Counted from the stretch's first letter, positions 51,591 through 60,490 are shown. The stretch is DNA of 64,000 nt from JALOAP01 sp964632355 (GCA_964632355.1 CAZWBW010000002.1:1-64000), one strand, 5' to 3'. Notes: generated by a model from the sequence alone, not told the origin. Translations and numbers: made by a program.

Positions 51591-53249
51591 GTGAGAACCG
51601 ATAACTACTGGCAGCGACTCGGCCGACGAGGAATGAGCCGGCGCCGCCTCATACAGGCGGCCGGCCTGGCGGGCGCCGCAGCCGTGCTCGGTGCAGGCCC
51701 CATCGCGTGCGGCGGCGACGATGATGACGTTGGTGGCAATGGGGGCGGTGCCGACAACACCCCCGAGCCCACTCCGGAAGGCGGTGCGCAGCGCGGAGGC
51801 ACGCTGATCGTTCGCCGGCCTTCGGGCATGACCTTCGCCGATCCGCACCGCAGCAGCTCTGGCTACGACCCGACGATCAACCACCTGTACGCGGCGCCGC
51901 TCCTGAACATGCGCGGTGGCGCACTGGAACCCAGCCTCGTCCAGGAGTGGGAGCAGGTCGACGAAACCACCGTCACGCTCAAGCTCCGGGACGGGCTCCT
52001 CTTCACCGACGGCACGCCCGTCAACGCCGAGGCCATCAAGTACTCGCTCGAGCGACAGGCGGATCCTGCAATTGGGTCGCCTCGCCGCGCGATCCTGAAG
52101 GGCGTCAGTGTCGAAGCTACGGATGAGCTCGTTGCCACGCTGAAGTTCGACCAGCCCAACGCCACGTTCCTCGAAAGCCTCGCCATGAACGCCCCGGGCG
52201 GCGTGGCCGCGCTGATCTCGCCGACCGCGCACCAGCAGATGGGCGACGACCGGTTTAATGAGTCCCCGGTCAGCGTCGGCCCTTTCAAGATCGAGAAGCT
52301 GGCGCTCGATGGCGAGTCGGTCTTCGTAGCGAACCCGGATTGGCCGATTACCGCGCCGAATGGTGACAAGCTCCCCTACCTCGACCGGGTGATCATCAGG
52401 GTCATCCCCGAAACCGCCGTCGCGGTCGCCGAACTCCAGTCGGGCGGCATCGACCTCGATTACGTGTTCCTCAGCGAAAACGTGGCCCAGATCCAGGCCC
52501 AGGACGATCTCACGGTCAACCTGAACAAGGGTGCGATCACCCAGCGGATTGGGATGCACCTGAGCAAGCCTCCGACCGACATCGTCGCCTTCAGAAAGGC
52601 GCTCGCCTACGCGTTCGATCGTGAGGAATTCGCGGCGGTGTTCACCCAGGGGCTTGGTGGCCCCGGCCGTGGCCCGCTTACGGAGCTCACCTGGGCCTAC
52701 GACCCCTCCGCACCGACGTACTCGTATGACGAGAAGAAGGCGAGGGAGTACCTGGCGCAGGCCGGCCTCGAGGAGGGCACGAAGCTCAACATCAACACCT
52801 ATGCCTCCGGTGTCTACCCACGCATCGGCGAGATGATCCAGGCCCAACTCCGGAAAATCGGCATCGACCTCACCGTCGACAACCTCGAGGTCCCGGTCAT
52901 CGTCGAGAAGTACCGCAAGAACGGCGAGTACTCGCTGGGCCTCGAAGGTAGCGGTGCACCCCAGGGCGACCCGTACCGGCACCTGGAATCGTACTTCGGG
53001 AGTTCGAATCAGCCCGGCGGCACAGAAATGCCCGAGGTTGATGCCCTGCTCGAAAAGGCGCTCCGCACATTCGACAACGAAGAGCGCAAGCAGGTCTACG
53101 GCGAAATCGTCCAGCTCGACTACGACCAGGTCTACAAGATCTGGCTCATCGAGCCGCCAACCATCGCGGGGCACCGCAAGAACGTTCACGGACTGGAGTG
53201 GTTGCGGTCGGGCAGCGCCATGGACCTGACCGCCGCCTGGAAGTCCTGA
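51591..53249 (+). CDS. ABC-transporter solute-binding lipoprotein (peptide/OppA family)
   Basis: A 552-residue family 5 binding protein. The N-terminus has SRRRLIQAAGLAGAAAVLGA, a twin-arginine-like signal, then PIAC as a lipobox with Cys near 40, and an acidic linker DDDDVGG. The mature part has LIVRRPSGMTFADPHRSSSGYDPT and the SBP5 pattern (VTLKLRDGLLFTDGTPVNAEAIKYSLER, cited as its core GLLFTDGTPVNAEAIKYSLE). Such proteins deliver peptides or other bulky solutes. GTG 51591 follows GAAGGAGGG. LspA (23909) would process it. Confidence 0.9.
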   Translation: MRTDNYWQRLGRRGMSRRRLIQAAGLAGAAAVLGAGPIACGGDDDDVGGNGGGADNTPEPTPEGGAQRGGTLIVRRPSGMTFADPHRSSSGYDPTINHLYAAPLLNMRGGALEPSLVQEWEQVDETTVTLKLRDGLLFTDGTPVNAEAIKYSLERQADPAIGSPRRAILKGVSVEATDELVATLKFDQPNATFLESLAMNAPGGVAALISPTAHQQMGDDRFNESPVSVGPFKIEKLALDGESVFVANPDWPITAPNGDKLPYLDRVIIRVIPETAVAVAELQSGGIDLDYVFLSENVAQIQAQDDLTVNLNKGAITQRIGMHLSKPPTDIVAFRKALAYAFDREEFAAVFTQGLGGPGRGPLTELTWAYDPSAPTYSYDEKKAREYLAQAGLEEGTKLNINTYASGVYPRIGEMIQAQLRKIGIDLTVDNLEVPVIVEKYRKNGEYSLGLEGSGAPQGDPYRHLESYFGSSNQPGGTEMPEVDALLEKALRTFDNEERKQVYGEIVQLDYDQVYKIWLIEPPTIAGHRKNVHGLEWLRSGSAMDLTAAWKS

Positions 53250-53285
53250 GTTGCCGCTGGTGGAGTTGGAAGGGGAGAGGCTCGG

Positions 53286-54239
53286 GTGACCTCCTACGTG
53301 ATCCGTCGCATCTTGCAGATGCCGGTCGTCGTGCTGCTGGTGACGTTCTCGCTGTTCGTCATGATGCACACGCTGCCCGGTGACCCCATTTACGCGATGG
53401 TCGGCGAATCGGAGAGCAGCCTCGACCAGGAGGCGATTGACCGGTTGCGCGAGGACCTGGGTCTCAACGACCCACTCCTCGTGCAATACGTGAACTGGAT
53501 GGGCGACCTCGTCCGCGGGGATCTCGGCCGTTCGTTCCGCGATCGCGCCGATATCACCGAACAGATCCTCGAGCGAATCCCCACCACGCTTCAGCTCGCA
53601 CTGATGTCGCTAACCGTTGCGGTCTGTATCGGCGTTCCAGCTGGAACGATCGCTGCGGTGAAGCGCAACTCCCCGGTCGATGTGGGCGTGACCCTGTTCG
53701 CAATGTTCGGCGTCGCAGTTCCGAACTTCTGGTTCTCGATGCTGCTCATCTGGTTGTTCGTGGTCACACTCAACTGGCTCCCGGCATCCGGGTTCGTCGG
53801 TATCTGGGAAGACCCGGTAGCTGCCATGAAGCACATGGCGATGCCGGTGACGGCGCTTGGGCTCACCCTTTCCGGCTCCATCATGCGGTACACCCGTTCG
53901 AGCGTCCTGGAAGTGCTGAACCAGGACTATATCCGCACCGCAAGAGCGAAAGGTCTCGGCGAAAACTCCGTGATTATTCGCCACGCGCTGCGGAATTCAC
54001 TGCTTCCAGTCGTGACCATCATCGGCCTACAGCTCGGGAACCTCCTCGCCGGGAGTGTGATCATCGAAACGATGTTCGCAATTCCCGGGCTTGGCCGAAT
54101 GGCCATCACTGCGATCCGCGGCCGCGACTACCCGGCGCTCCAGGGCGTCGTCCTTCTTTTCACACTGGTGGTGCTCTTCGTGAACCTCATTACCGACATG
54201 AGCTACGCCCTTCTCGATCCACGGGTCAGGTACTCCTAG
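53286..54239 (+). CDS. ABC-transporter permease (DppB/OppB type)
   Basis: A 317-residue membrane protein with about six segments, beginning SYVIRRILQMPVVVLLVTF. DYIRTARAKGLGE near 219-231 and HALRNSLLPVVTIIG near 236-250 are the EAA loop that contacts the ATPase. Starts with GTG 53286; its last base lies directly next to the ATG of the second permease. It forms the channel with that permease. Confidence 0.92.
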   Translation: MTSYVIRRILQMPVVVLLVTFSLFVMMHTLPGDPIYAMVGESESSLDQEAIDRLREDLGLNDPLLVQYVNWMGDLVRGDLGRSFRDRADITEQILERIPTTLQLALMSLTVAVCIGVPAGTIAAVKRNSPVDVGVTLFAMFGVAVPNFWFSMLLIWLFVVTLNWLPASGFVGIWEDPVAAMKHMAMPVTALGLTLSGSIMRYTRSSVLEVLNQDYIRTARAKGLGENSVIIRHALRNSLLPVVTIIGLQLGNLLAGSVIIETMFAIPGLGRMAITAIRGRDYPALQGVVLLFTLVVLFVNLITDMSYALLDPRVRYS

Positions 54240-55130
54240 ATGGCGCAACAAGCTGATGTCCTGCTGACGGCGTCTCGGCCTCGTGTGAACCTGCGCCTGT
54301 TGCGGCGCTGGCGCCGTTACCCGATGGCATCCGTCGCGGCGGTGATCATCCTCGCGTTCGTGCTCATCGCGATCTTCGCGCCGCTCCTCGCACCATACGA
54401 CCCCGCGGTGACCGACGGCGCGAACCGCCTGCAATCGCCGAGCTGGGCGCATCCGTTCGGCACCGATAGCCTCGGGCGCGACGTGTTGAGCCGGGAAATC
54501 CACGGCGCGCGCGTCTCGCTCCAGGTCGCTGTTCTCGCCGTGGTCGTGGCCGCCGGCGTCGGCGTGCCGTTCGGGCTGGTGAGCGGCTATTTCGGCGGCA
54601 TCGTGGACACGCTCGTGATGCGTGTTACCGACGCCATCATCGCGTTCCCCGGGCTTGTTCTCGCCCTCACCCTGGTCCTCGTGCTCGAACCCAGCATCCC
54701 GACGCTCATGATTGCGCTCGGCATCGGGGCCGCCCCGAGCTACGCCCGACTGGTTCGCAGCCAGGTGCTCTCGCTTAAGCACATGGAGTACGTGTTCGCC
54801 GCCCGGTCGATTGGAGCGAGCCACCTGCGCATCATCCTCCTCTACCTCTGGCCCAACACCGTTCCCAGCGTCATCGTTGCCGGCTCGCTCACGATGGGTA
54901 CGGCCATCCTCGCCGAGGCCGCATTGAGCTTCCTCGGTGTCGGTGTCCGGCCGCCTACCCCCACCTGGGGAGGGATGTTGAACGAGGCCTTCACACCGAT
55001 CTACACGGCCCCGTTCCTGTCGTTCTTCCCGGGCCTGGCCATCTTCATCGTCACCCTCTCCTTCAACCTGCTCGGCGACGGGATTCGGGACATCCTCGAC
55101 CCCCGGCTCAGGACAGCTGAAGCGGCCTAA
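54240..55130 (+). CDS. ABC-transporter permease (DppC/OppC type)
   Basis: A 296-residue membrane protein. A cytoplasmic N-terminus (RPRVNLRLLRRWRRYP) precedes the first segment, AHPFGTDSLGRDVLSREIHGAR is the typical OppC/DppC loop, and YVFAARSIGASHLRIILLYLWPN is the EAA loop. The partner ATPase genes (DppD/DppF) do not follow; two CoA-transferases do instead. The subunits for energy coupling must be encoded elsewhere. Confidence 0.92.
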   Translation: MAQQADVLLTASRPRVNLRLLRRWRRYPMASVAAVIILAFVLIAIFAPLLAPYDPAVTDGANRLQSPSWAHPFGTDSLGRDVLSREIHGARVSLQVAVLAVVVAAGVGVPFGLVSGYFGGIVDTLVMRVTDAIIAFPGLVLALTLVLVLEPSIPTLMIALGIGAAPSYARLVRSQVLSLKHMEYVFAARSIGASHLRIILLYLWPNTVPSVIVAGSLTMGTAILAEAALSFLGVGVRPPTPTWGGMLNEAFTPIYTAPFLSFFPGLAIFIVTLSFNLLGDGIRDILDPRLRTAEAA

Positions 55131-55221
55131 CGCGAGCTATGCCCATGGTTCACACACGGACAACGACCTCAACGTATGCTCTGCGCTCCGATGTCGCGCT
55201 TCACCCTGCGGAGGCTGGTTC

Positions 55222-56436
55222 ATGACGAGCCCCCAGGCCCTGGATGGCGTTCGGGTGCTCGACCTGACCCACCACATCGCCGGCCCGTTCTGCACGAAGC
55301 TGCTGGCCGACTACGGTGCCGATGTCATCAAAATCGAACGGCCGCGTGTGGGTGACCCCGCACGACGCGAGGGACCGTTCCTCCACGACGAGCCACACCT
55401 CGAAGGCAGCGCCCTCTTCCTGCACCTGAACACGAACAAGCGCAGCGTCTGCCTCGATCTCGCGACGCCGGCCGGGCGTGACATCGCGCTGCAACTGGCA
55501 GCCCGCTCGCACATCGTCGTTGAGAACTTTCGCCCCGGCACACTCGACCGGTTTGGCCTCGGGTACGAAGCACTCCGGGCCGTTCGCCCGGACATCGTGC
55601 TCGTGTCGATCTCGAACTTTGGACAGTCGGGCCCGTATCGCGATCTGCCGATGAGCGAGATCACCGCTTACGCGATGGGCGGCGCGATGAACGCAACCGG
55701 CCATCGCGACCGCGAACCGCTGAAGCTCGGCGGGAACGTTGTCCAGTACCACGCCGGCGCCAATGCAGCCTTTGCGGCGATGACGGCTCTCTGGCGGGTC
55801 GAATCCGGTGGTCCGGGCGACCACGTCGACGTGTCTATTTACGAAACGCAGGCCGGTTCGCGCGACCGCCGCACGATCTACCTCACGGCCTACTCCTATT
55901 CGGGATACACGTCACGCCGCCCCGGCTCCGAGACCCGGCTCGCCGGGGGCGTCCGCATCGCTGCCGATGGGTACGTCTATCTCGCCGGCTACGGGAAACG
56001 GCTACCGAACTTCCTCCGCATGATCGGCCGCGACGACCTCCTGGGCGATCCGCGCGTCTCCGACAGCAGTGCCGAGTTAGACCCCGCCTGGGTGGAGGAA
56101 ATCGAAAGCAGCTACCTCGTGTGGGCACGGGAGCGCCCCAAGGCCCAGGTCGTTGCGGAGGCACAGAAGTTTGGCATCCTCGCAGGGGCAGTGAACCAGG
56201 TCGACGACCTCTTCACCGACCCCCAGTTTGTCGCGCGGCCTCCGTGGGACGTGATCGACCACCCACATACTGGCCCGTTGCACTACCCCGGCGGCCCGTT
56301 CCGGATGTCCGCTACTCCGCGGCGCGTAGGTGGCCGTGCTCCGTTGCTCGGCGAACACACCGTCGAGGTGCTCCGGCACGAGCTCGGCATGACCGACGCA
56401 GAGGTTGCGCGGCTCGCGGAGCAGGGCGTCGTTTGA
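55222..56436 (+). CDS. Class III CoA-transferase-like protein lacking the catalytic Asp
   Basis: A 404-residue CaiB/BaiF-family protein. GVRVLDLTHHIAGPFCTKLL near the N-terminus and NTNKRSVCLDL are present, but at the place of the nucleophile Asp the sequence reads GGNVVQYHAGANAAFAA, with Tyr176. The following gene, overlapping by one base (TGATG), has the Asp. Together they resemble two-subunit CoA-transferases such as BbsEF or SmtAB, where one subunit lacks the catalytic residue. This is inferred. GGAGGCTGG gives the ribosome site. Confidence 0.8.
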   Translation: MTSPQALDGVRVLDLTHHIAGPFCTKLLADYGADVIKIERPRVGDPARREGPFLHDEPHLEGSALFLHLNTNKRSVCLDLATPAGRDIALQLAARSHIVVENFRPGTLDRFGLGYEALRAVRPDIVLVSISNFGQSGPYRDLPMSEITAYAMGGAMNATGHRDREPLKLGGNVVQYHAGANAAFAAMTALWRVESGGPGDHVDVSIYETQAGSRDRRTIYLTAYSYSGYTSRRPGSETRLAGGVRIAADGYVYLAGYGKRLPNFLRMIGRDDLLGDPRVSDSSAELDPAWVEEIESSYLVWARERPKAQVVAEAQKFGILAGAVNQVDDLFTDPQFVARPPWDVIDHPHTGPLHYPGGPFRMSATPRRVGGRAPLLGEHTVEVLRHELGMTDAEVARLAEQGVV

Positions 56437-57785
56437 TGGCTACGCCACCGCCCCCTGCCGCTGAGAGCCAGGCCCAGCTGCCGCTCGCCGGGATCCGTGT
56501 GCTCGACATGACGGTCGTGTGGGCCGGGCCGCATTGCACCCAGCTCCTTGCCGAATGGGGCGCGGAGGTCATCCGTGTCGAGCCCATCACCCGCATCCAG
56601 CCGAGCACCCGAGGGGCCGAACTCAAGATCACCCGGGAAACGATTCGCTCGCTCCGGGCCAGGGGCCAGTCCGCGCTTTACACCTTCGCCGATGACGACC
56701 CCGGGGAGCGCCAGTGGAACCGCTCCGCACAGTTCAACAGCCACGCGCGAAACAAGCTGAGTTGCACCCTCGACGTCATGACCCCGGAGGGCCTCGACAT
56801 CTTCAAGCGGCTCGTCGCCATCAGCGATGTGTTCGTCGAAAACAACGTCCCCGAGACCATTGAGAAGGCAGGGCTCACGTACGAAGCCCTCGCCGAGGTC
56901 AACCCGGGGCTCGTGATGCTGCGCATGCCGGCTTACGGGCTCGAAGGTCCGTATAAGAACTACCGCTCCTTCGGCAACCACATCGAAGCCATGGCCGGGC
57001 ATCATTACCTTCGCGGCTATCCCGACCTCGACCCCTCAGCCACCGGCGCAAGCTTCACCGCCGACGCCGCGGGAGGGGTGCTCGGTGCGTTCGCTGTGCT
57101 CCTTGGCCTGCGTCATCGCCGGCGAACCGGGCGCGGCCAGCAGATCGAACTGGCGCTGGTCGAAAACTTCCTTCCGTACCTCGGAGAACTGATCCTCGAC
57201 TACCAGGTGAACGGACGGGTCCCACAGCCGCAGGGCAACGCTCATCCAACGCACGCACCCCACGGCGCCTACCCCTGCCGCGGCGAAGACCGCTGGATCG
57301 CCATCGACGTCCAGGACGACGGCCAGTGGCGCGCGCTGAAGCGCATCATGGGCGAACCAGGGTGGGCTGAGCGCAGCGACTACGACACGGTGCAGGGCCG
57401 CCTGCAGGACCGCGCCGAACTCGACCGTCGCCTCGCCGAGTGGACCCGCACACAGGACCGGGACGACCTGTTCCAGCGGCTCGTCGCGGAGGGCATCCCC
57501 GCCGGTCCGGTCCAGGACGAAGCGGACCTGTTTCGGTGCCCGCAACTGCAACACCGCCACTTTTTCGAGGAACTCACACAGGCTGACACCGGTCCGCGCA
57601 CCTACCCGGGGCTCACCTTCCGCATGGCCAATACTCCCAACCGTCTCCGCACGCCTCCGTGCATGCTCGGTGAGCACAACGACTACGTATACCGGCAGCT
57701 TCTCGGCGTTTCCGACGAGGAGTACGACCGGCTCGTCGCTCTCGGCCACATCGGCACCGAGTATCGACTGCCCGGGGACTCATAG
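56436..57785 (+). CDS. Class III CoA-transferase, catalytic subunit
   Basis: A 449-residue CaiB/BaiF protein. GIRVLDMTVVWAGPHCTQLL near the N-terminus and the nucleophile Asp210 in FTADAAGGVLGAFAVLLGL are seen, as are GAYPCRGEDRWIAI and GRGQQIE. It starts with ATG in a TGATG overlap with the upstream gene and probably forms a heterodimer with that Asp-less subunit. Three CaiB-type genes thus flank the transporter. Its substrate may be the solute carried by the transporter. Confidence 0.85.
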   Translation: MATPPPPAAESQAQLPLAGIRVLDMTVVWAGPHCTQLLAEWGAEVIRVEPITRIQPSTRGAELKITRETIRSLRARGQSALYTFADDDPGERQWNRSAQFNSHARNKLSCTLDVMTPEGLDIFKRLVAISDVFVENNVPETIEKAGLTYEALAEVNPGLVMLRMPAYGLEGPYKNYRSFGNHIEAMAGHHYLRGYPDLDPSATGASFTADAAGGVLGAFAVLLGLRHRRRTGRGQQIELALVENFLPYLGELILDYQVNGRVPQPQGNAHPTHAPHGAYPCRGEDRWIAIDVQDDGQWRALKRIMGEPGWAERSDYDTVQGRLQDRAELDRRLAEWTRTQDRDDLFQRLVAEGIPAGPVQDEADLFRCPQLQHRHFFEELTQADTGPRTYPGLTFRMANTPNRLRTPPCMLGEHNDYVYRQLLGVSDEEYDRLVALGHIGTEYRLPGDS

Positions 57786-57921
57786 CTCCGAGCCGGACGG
57801 GACTTCCGTGCGACCCGCTGAAGGACAGCCCGGCCGGTTCGCCTTGGCACGCCGGGCCGCTCGATGGCACCATGCTCCTGGACGCCCGCCGGGTGTGCTG
57901 TGGTACGGGAGGAGCGTGCGG

Positions 57922-57981
57922 ATGAAGTTGACGGCGCCACACCGCGCGGCGCGGGCGCGAACCAGTGCGGGGGCGCACTAG
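57922..57981 (+). CDS. Possible leader peptide, 19 residues
   Basis: ATG at 57922 behind a strong GGGAGGAG reads MKLTAPHRAARARTSAGAH and stops one base before the GTG of yggU. The size and spacing suggest translational coupling or a leader. It may also be chance, since codon use of such a short frame says little. Confidence 0.3.
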   Translation: MKLTAPHRAARARTSAGAH

Positions 57982-57982
57982 C

Positions 57983-58246
57983 GTGGCCCGTCTCGCCGTT
58001 CGCGTTACCCCGCGCGCCGCGCGTGATGCCATCGCCGGGTTCAACGACGAAGGCACGCTCCTTGTGCGCGTGACCGCCGCCCCAACCGACGGCGCGGCGA
58101 ACGCAGCGGTTACGAAACTGCTGGCGAAGGCGCTGGGAATCCCGCCACGCGATGTTGTGCTCGTGTCGGGAGCCACCGCCCGCCAGAAGCTCTTCGACGT
58201 ACCCCTCGAACCGCACGAGATTCGCCGCCGCCTTGGTTCCGCATAG
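57983..58246 (+). CDS. YggU/DUF167 family protein
   Basis: An 87-residue protein of the DUF167 (UPF0235) family. ARLAVRVTPRAARDAIAGF, VRVTAAPTDGAANAAVTKLLAKAL and VLVSGATARQKLFDV are typical. Its function is unknown; it often accompanies ProC and YggS-type genes, which are not here. GTG 57983 is taken because the family starts with it. Confidence 0.8.
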   Translation: MARLAVRVTPRAARDAIAGFNDEGTLLVRVTAAPTDGAANAAVTKLLAKALGIPPRDVVLVSGATARQKLFDVPLEPHEIRRRLGSA

Positions 58247-58272
58247 CCCACCGGGACGGCAGCGAGGATCCA

Positions 58273-58582
58273 GTGACCGTTCTTTCCGCAGCGCCGCCTC
58301 GTCACGCTGAGGGCATGACGAATGCGTTCGCGGCACCGGTCTCTCGCCACCTGCTTGCCTGGCTGGCCATGCCGCTCCTGGCTATCGCCAACGGCGTTGT
58401 TCGCGATACAACCTACGGCCGCCGAATGAGCGAAGATGCAGCCCATGGGCTTTCGACGCTCCCGCTGCTCCTGCTGATCGTCGGGTACACCGCGCTGGTC
58501 GCCCGCCGATGGCCGCTTCGCATCCGCGCACAGGCACTGGTTGTTGGCACGGGTGGCGCGCTCTTCGCGATCACATTCGACC
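58273..58582 (+). CDS. Membrane protein, N-terminal part, cut by the scaffold gap
   Basis: About 103 codons can be read before the N run: MTNAFAAPVSRHLLAWLAMP and VRDTTYGRRMSED, then two hydrophobic segments (LSTLPLLLLIVGYTALVA and QALVVGTGGALFAITF). GTG at 58273 (GAGG upstream) or ATG at 58315 is the start. The reading ITFD at the gap seems to continue as HLVFGRLEGKTWAELF at 58781, so the gene is probably one membrane protein interrupted by the scaffold break. No function was recognised. Confidence 0.6.
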
Positions 58583-58592
58583 NNNNNNNNNN
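58583..58592. other. Assembly gap (ten N)
   Basis: Ten N of unknown true length between 58582 and 58593. Sequence to the left and to the right (from about 58775) appears to belong to the same gene, with a foreign-looking 180-base piece in between. Confidence 0.99.
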
Positions 58593-58772
58593 GGCGACGA
58601 GGTAGTCGTTGCAGCCGGTGCAGATGGTCATCATGCGCAGGCCAGCCGGGCGCGCCGCGATCTTCCATCGCTGCTGCACCAGGAAGACCACCTCCCCGGA
58701 CTGCGAGGTCAGCCGGACGATCTCCTGCTGGAGCGGGCGTCGGCAGAGGTCACATGCGCGTTGCGTGATCAC
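58593..58772 (-). CDS. Zinc-ribbon-type protein, N-terminal part, cut by the gap
   Basis: Sixty codons on the minus strand run from GTG 58772 into the gap: MITQRACDLCRRPLQQEIVR, then a central strand region, then CTGCNDYLVA. Cys7, Cys10, Cys51 and Cys54 could bind zinc. The start falls inside what looks like the continuation of the plus-strand membrane gene, so the segment may be wrongly placed. Codon use is normal for the genome. Confidence 0.5.
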
Positions 58773-58981
58773 GAGGCCACCACCTCGTGTTCGGGCGCCT
58801 CGAAGGCAAAACCTGGGCCGAACTCTTCCGCGACTACAACGTATTCGCCGGCCGCCTCTGGCCGTTCGTGCCGCTCCTGCTGCTCGTCGCTCCCGAGCTG
58901 CACCGGCGCCGCCACCATGTCGCCGATTCGCCGGACACGACGGACCCGTACCCCGGTAAACACCGCCGCGTCAGCACCTAG
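58773..58981 (+). CDS. Membrane protein, C-terminal part
   Basis: Reads HHLVFGRLEGKTWAELFRDY, then NVFAGRLWPFVPLLLLVAPE and a hydrophilic tail of about 30 residues, ending at TAG 58979-58981. The pattern FGxxxGKxWxxLxxDYNVxxGRLW is what is expected after the segment that ends at the gap, so this is read as the second half of the gene at 58273. It is out of frame with it because the gap size is arbitrary. Confidence 0.55.
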
Positions 58982-59053
58982 CCCCGGTCCTTGCTATCGT
59001 GGGAGTCCGACCCGCAGCAGCCAGCGGCGGGATCACATCAAGAGGATTCTCCG

Positions 59054-60421
59054 TTGCCAGCACCTGACCTCGAAACGATCGTCTCGCTCTCGAAGCGGCG
59101 CGGGTTCGTGTTCCCCGCTGCCGAACTCTATGGCGGCTTCGCGAACACCTACGACTACGGCCCGCTTGGAGTCGAACTGAAGCGGAACATCCGGGAGACC
59201 TGGTGGCGCTCCATGGTCCGCGAGCGCGACGATGTCGTCGGCCTCGACGCCGCCCTCATCACCAACCCCGAGGTCTGGGTGGCCAGTGGCCACGTGGCCA
59301 GCTTCAGCGACCCGCTCGTCGACTGTAAGAGCTGCCACCTCCGGTGGCGTGCCGACCAGCTCGAGGAAGGCGGCTACGGCGAGGTGAAGCGCGACGCCGA
59401 GGGCCGCATCGTCTGTCCGAACTGCGGCGGCGAACTTACCGAGCCCCGCCAGTTCAACCTCATGTTCAAAACCCATGTGGGCCCGGTCGAAGACGACGCC
59501 TCCATCGCGTACCTCCCGCCCGAGACGGCCCAGGGTATCTTCATCAACTTCGAAAACGTCCTTTCCTCGATGCGGCGAAAGCTCCCGTTCGGCATCGCCC
59601 AGTCGCGCGTGAGCTTCCGCAACGAAATTACACCCGGGAACTTCATCTTCCGAACGCGCGAATTCGAGCAGATGGAGATGGAGTACTTCTGCAAGCCCGG
59701 CACCGAGGAAGAGTGGTACCGCTACTGGATCGACGAGCGGATGCGCTGGTACATCGAGGAGATCGGTATCGCCGAAGAGCGCCTGCGCGTTCGGCCCCAC
59801 ACCCCCGAAGAGCTCTCGCACTACAGCTCTGGCACCAGCGACATCGAGTACCTCTTCCCCTGGGGCTGGGGCGAACTCGAGGGCATCGCCAGCCGCACCG
59901 ACTACGACCTCAAGGCGCACGGCAAGCACAGCGGCAAGCCCATCACCTACTTCGATGAAGAGTCAGGCGAGCACATCGTGCCCTACGTCGTCGAACCGGC
60001 AGCGGGCCTCACCCGGACCGTCGCGGTCGCCCTGCTCGAGGCCTACAACGAAGAGCCCGACGAAAAGGGTGACAAGCGCGTCGTTCTGAAGTTCAAGCCG
60101 AACATCGCCCCGATTAAGGTCGCCGTGCTCCCGCTCTCGAAGAACGAGGCGCTTCGCCCCACGGCGCGCAAGGTCTACGACCTCGTTCGGCCGCGCTGGA
60201 TGTCCCAGTACGACGAGACTCAGTCCATCGGCCGGCGCTACCGCCGCCAGGACGAAATCGGGACGCCGCTCTGCGTCACCATTGACTTCCAGACGGTGGG
60301 CGAAGACGGGCAGCCCGGCGACGATGCCGTGACCATCCGCGACCGGGACACACAGCAGCAGATCCGCGTACCCATCTCGAACCTCCTGGAGGTGCTCGAG
60401 GAGCGGCTCGGCCCCTGCTAG
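59054..60421 (+). CDS. glyS: Glycyl-tRNA synthetase (dimeric type)
   Basis: A 455-residue class II synthetase of the alpha-2 type, charging tRNA-Gly. RRGFVFPAAELYGGFANTYDYGPLG near 13-37 (core FPAAELYGGFANTYDYGP), VDCKSC and VCPNCGG form the zinc-ribbon insertion, FRNEITPG is motif 2 and EPAAGLTRTVAVALLEAYN motif 3. The C-terminus is the anticodon-binding domain. TTG 59054 is preferred with AAGAGG upstream; no ATG lies near. tRNA-Gly(CCC) is at 19995. The common gene symbol for this type varies (glyS/glyQS). Confidence 0.95.
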   Translation: MPAPDLETIVSLSKRRGFVFPAAELYGGFANTYDYGPLGVELKRNIRETWWRSMVRERDDVVGLDAALITNPEVWVASGHVASFSDPLVDCKSCHLRWRADQLEEGGYGEVKRDAEGRIVCPNCGGELTEPRQFNLMFKTHVGPVEDDASIAYLPPETAQGIFINFENVLSSMRRKLPFGIAQSRVSFRNEITPGNFIFRTREFEQMEMEYFCKPGTEEEWYRYWIDERMRWYIEEIGIAEERLRVRPHTPEELSHYSSGTSDIEYLFPWGWGELEGIASRTDYDLKAHGKHSGKPITYFDEESGEHIVPYVVEPAAGLTRTVAVALLEAYNEEPDEKGDKRVVLKFKPNIAPIKVAVLPLSKNEALRPTARKVYDLVRPRWMSQYDETQSIGRRYRRQDEIGTPLCVTIDFQTVGEDGQPGDDAVTIRDRDTQQQIRVPISNLLEVLEERLGPC

Positions 60422-60444
60422 ACGGTCACGAAAGCAGCGCAAAC

Positions 60445-60474
60445 GGGGGCGGCGGTCCTGGTGGCGCCGCCCCG
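60445..60474. terminator. Bidirectional hairpin between glyS and the duplicated-repeat gene
   Basis: GGGGCGGCG (60446-60454) pairs with CGCCGCCCC (60465-60473) around a ten-base loop. It lies between convergent genes and probably serves both, though it lacks T runs. Confidence 0.65.
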
Positions 60475-60490
60475 TCCTCTTGCGAATTCC

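Noticed and set aside
59000..59053. Leader regulation (T-box or Gly riboswitch) before glyS
   Set aside because: The 54 bases between the stop codon at 58981 and the TTG start hold neither a T-box core nor a tandem Gly aptamer, and are too short for either.
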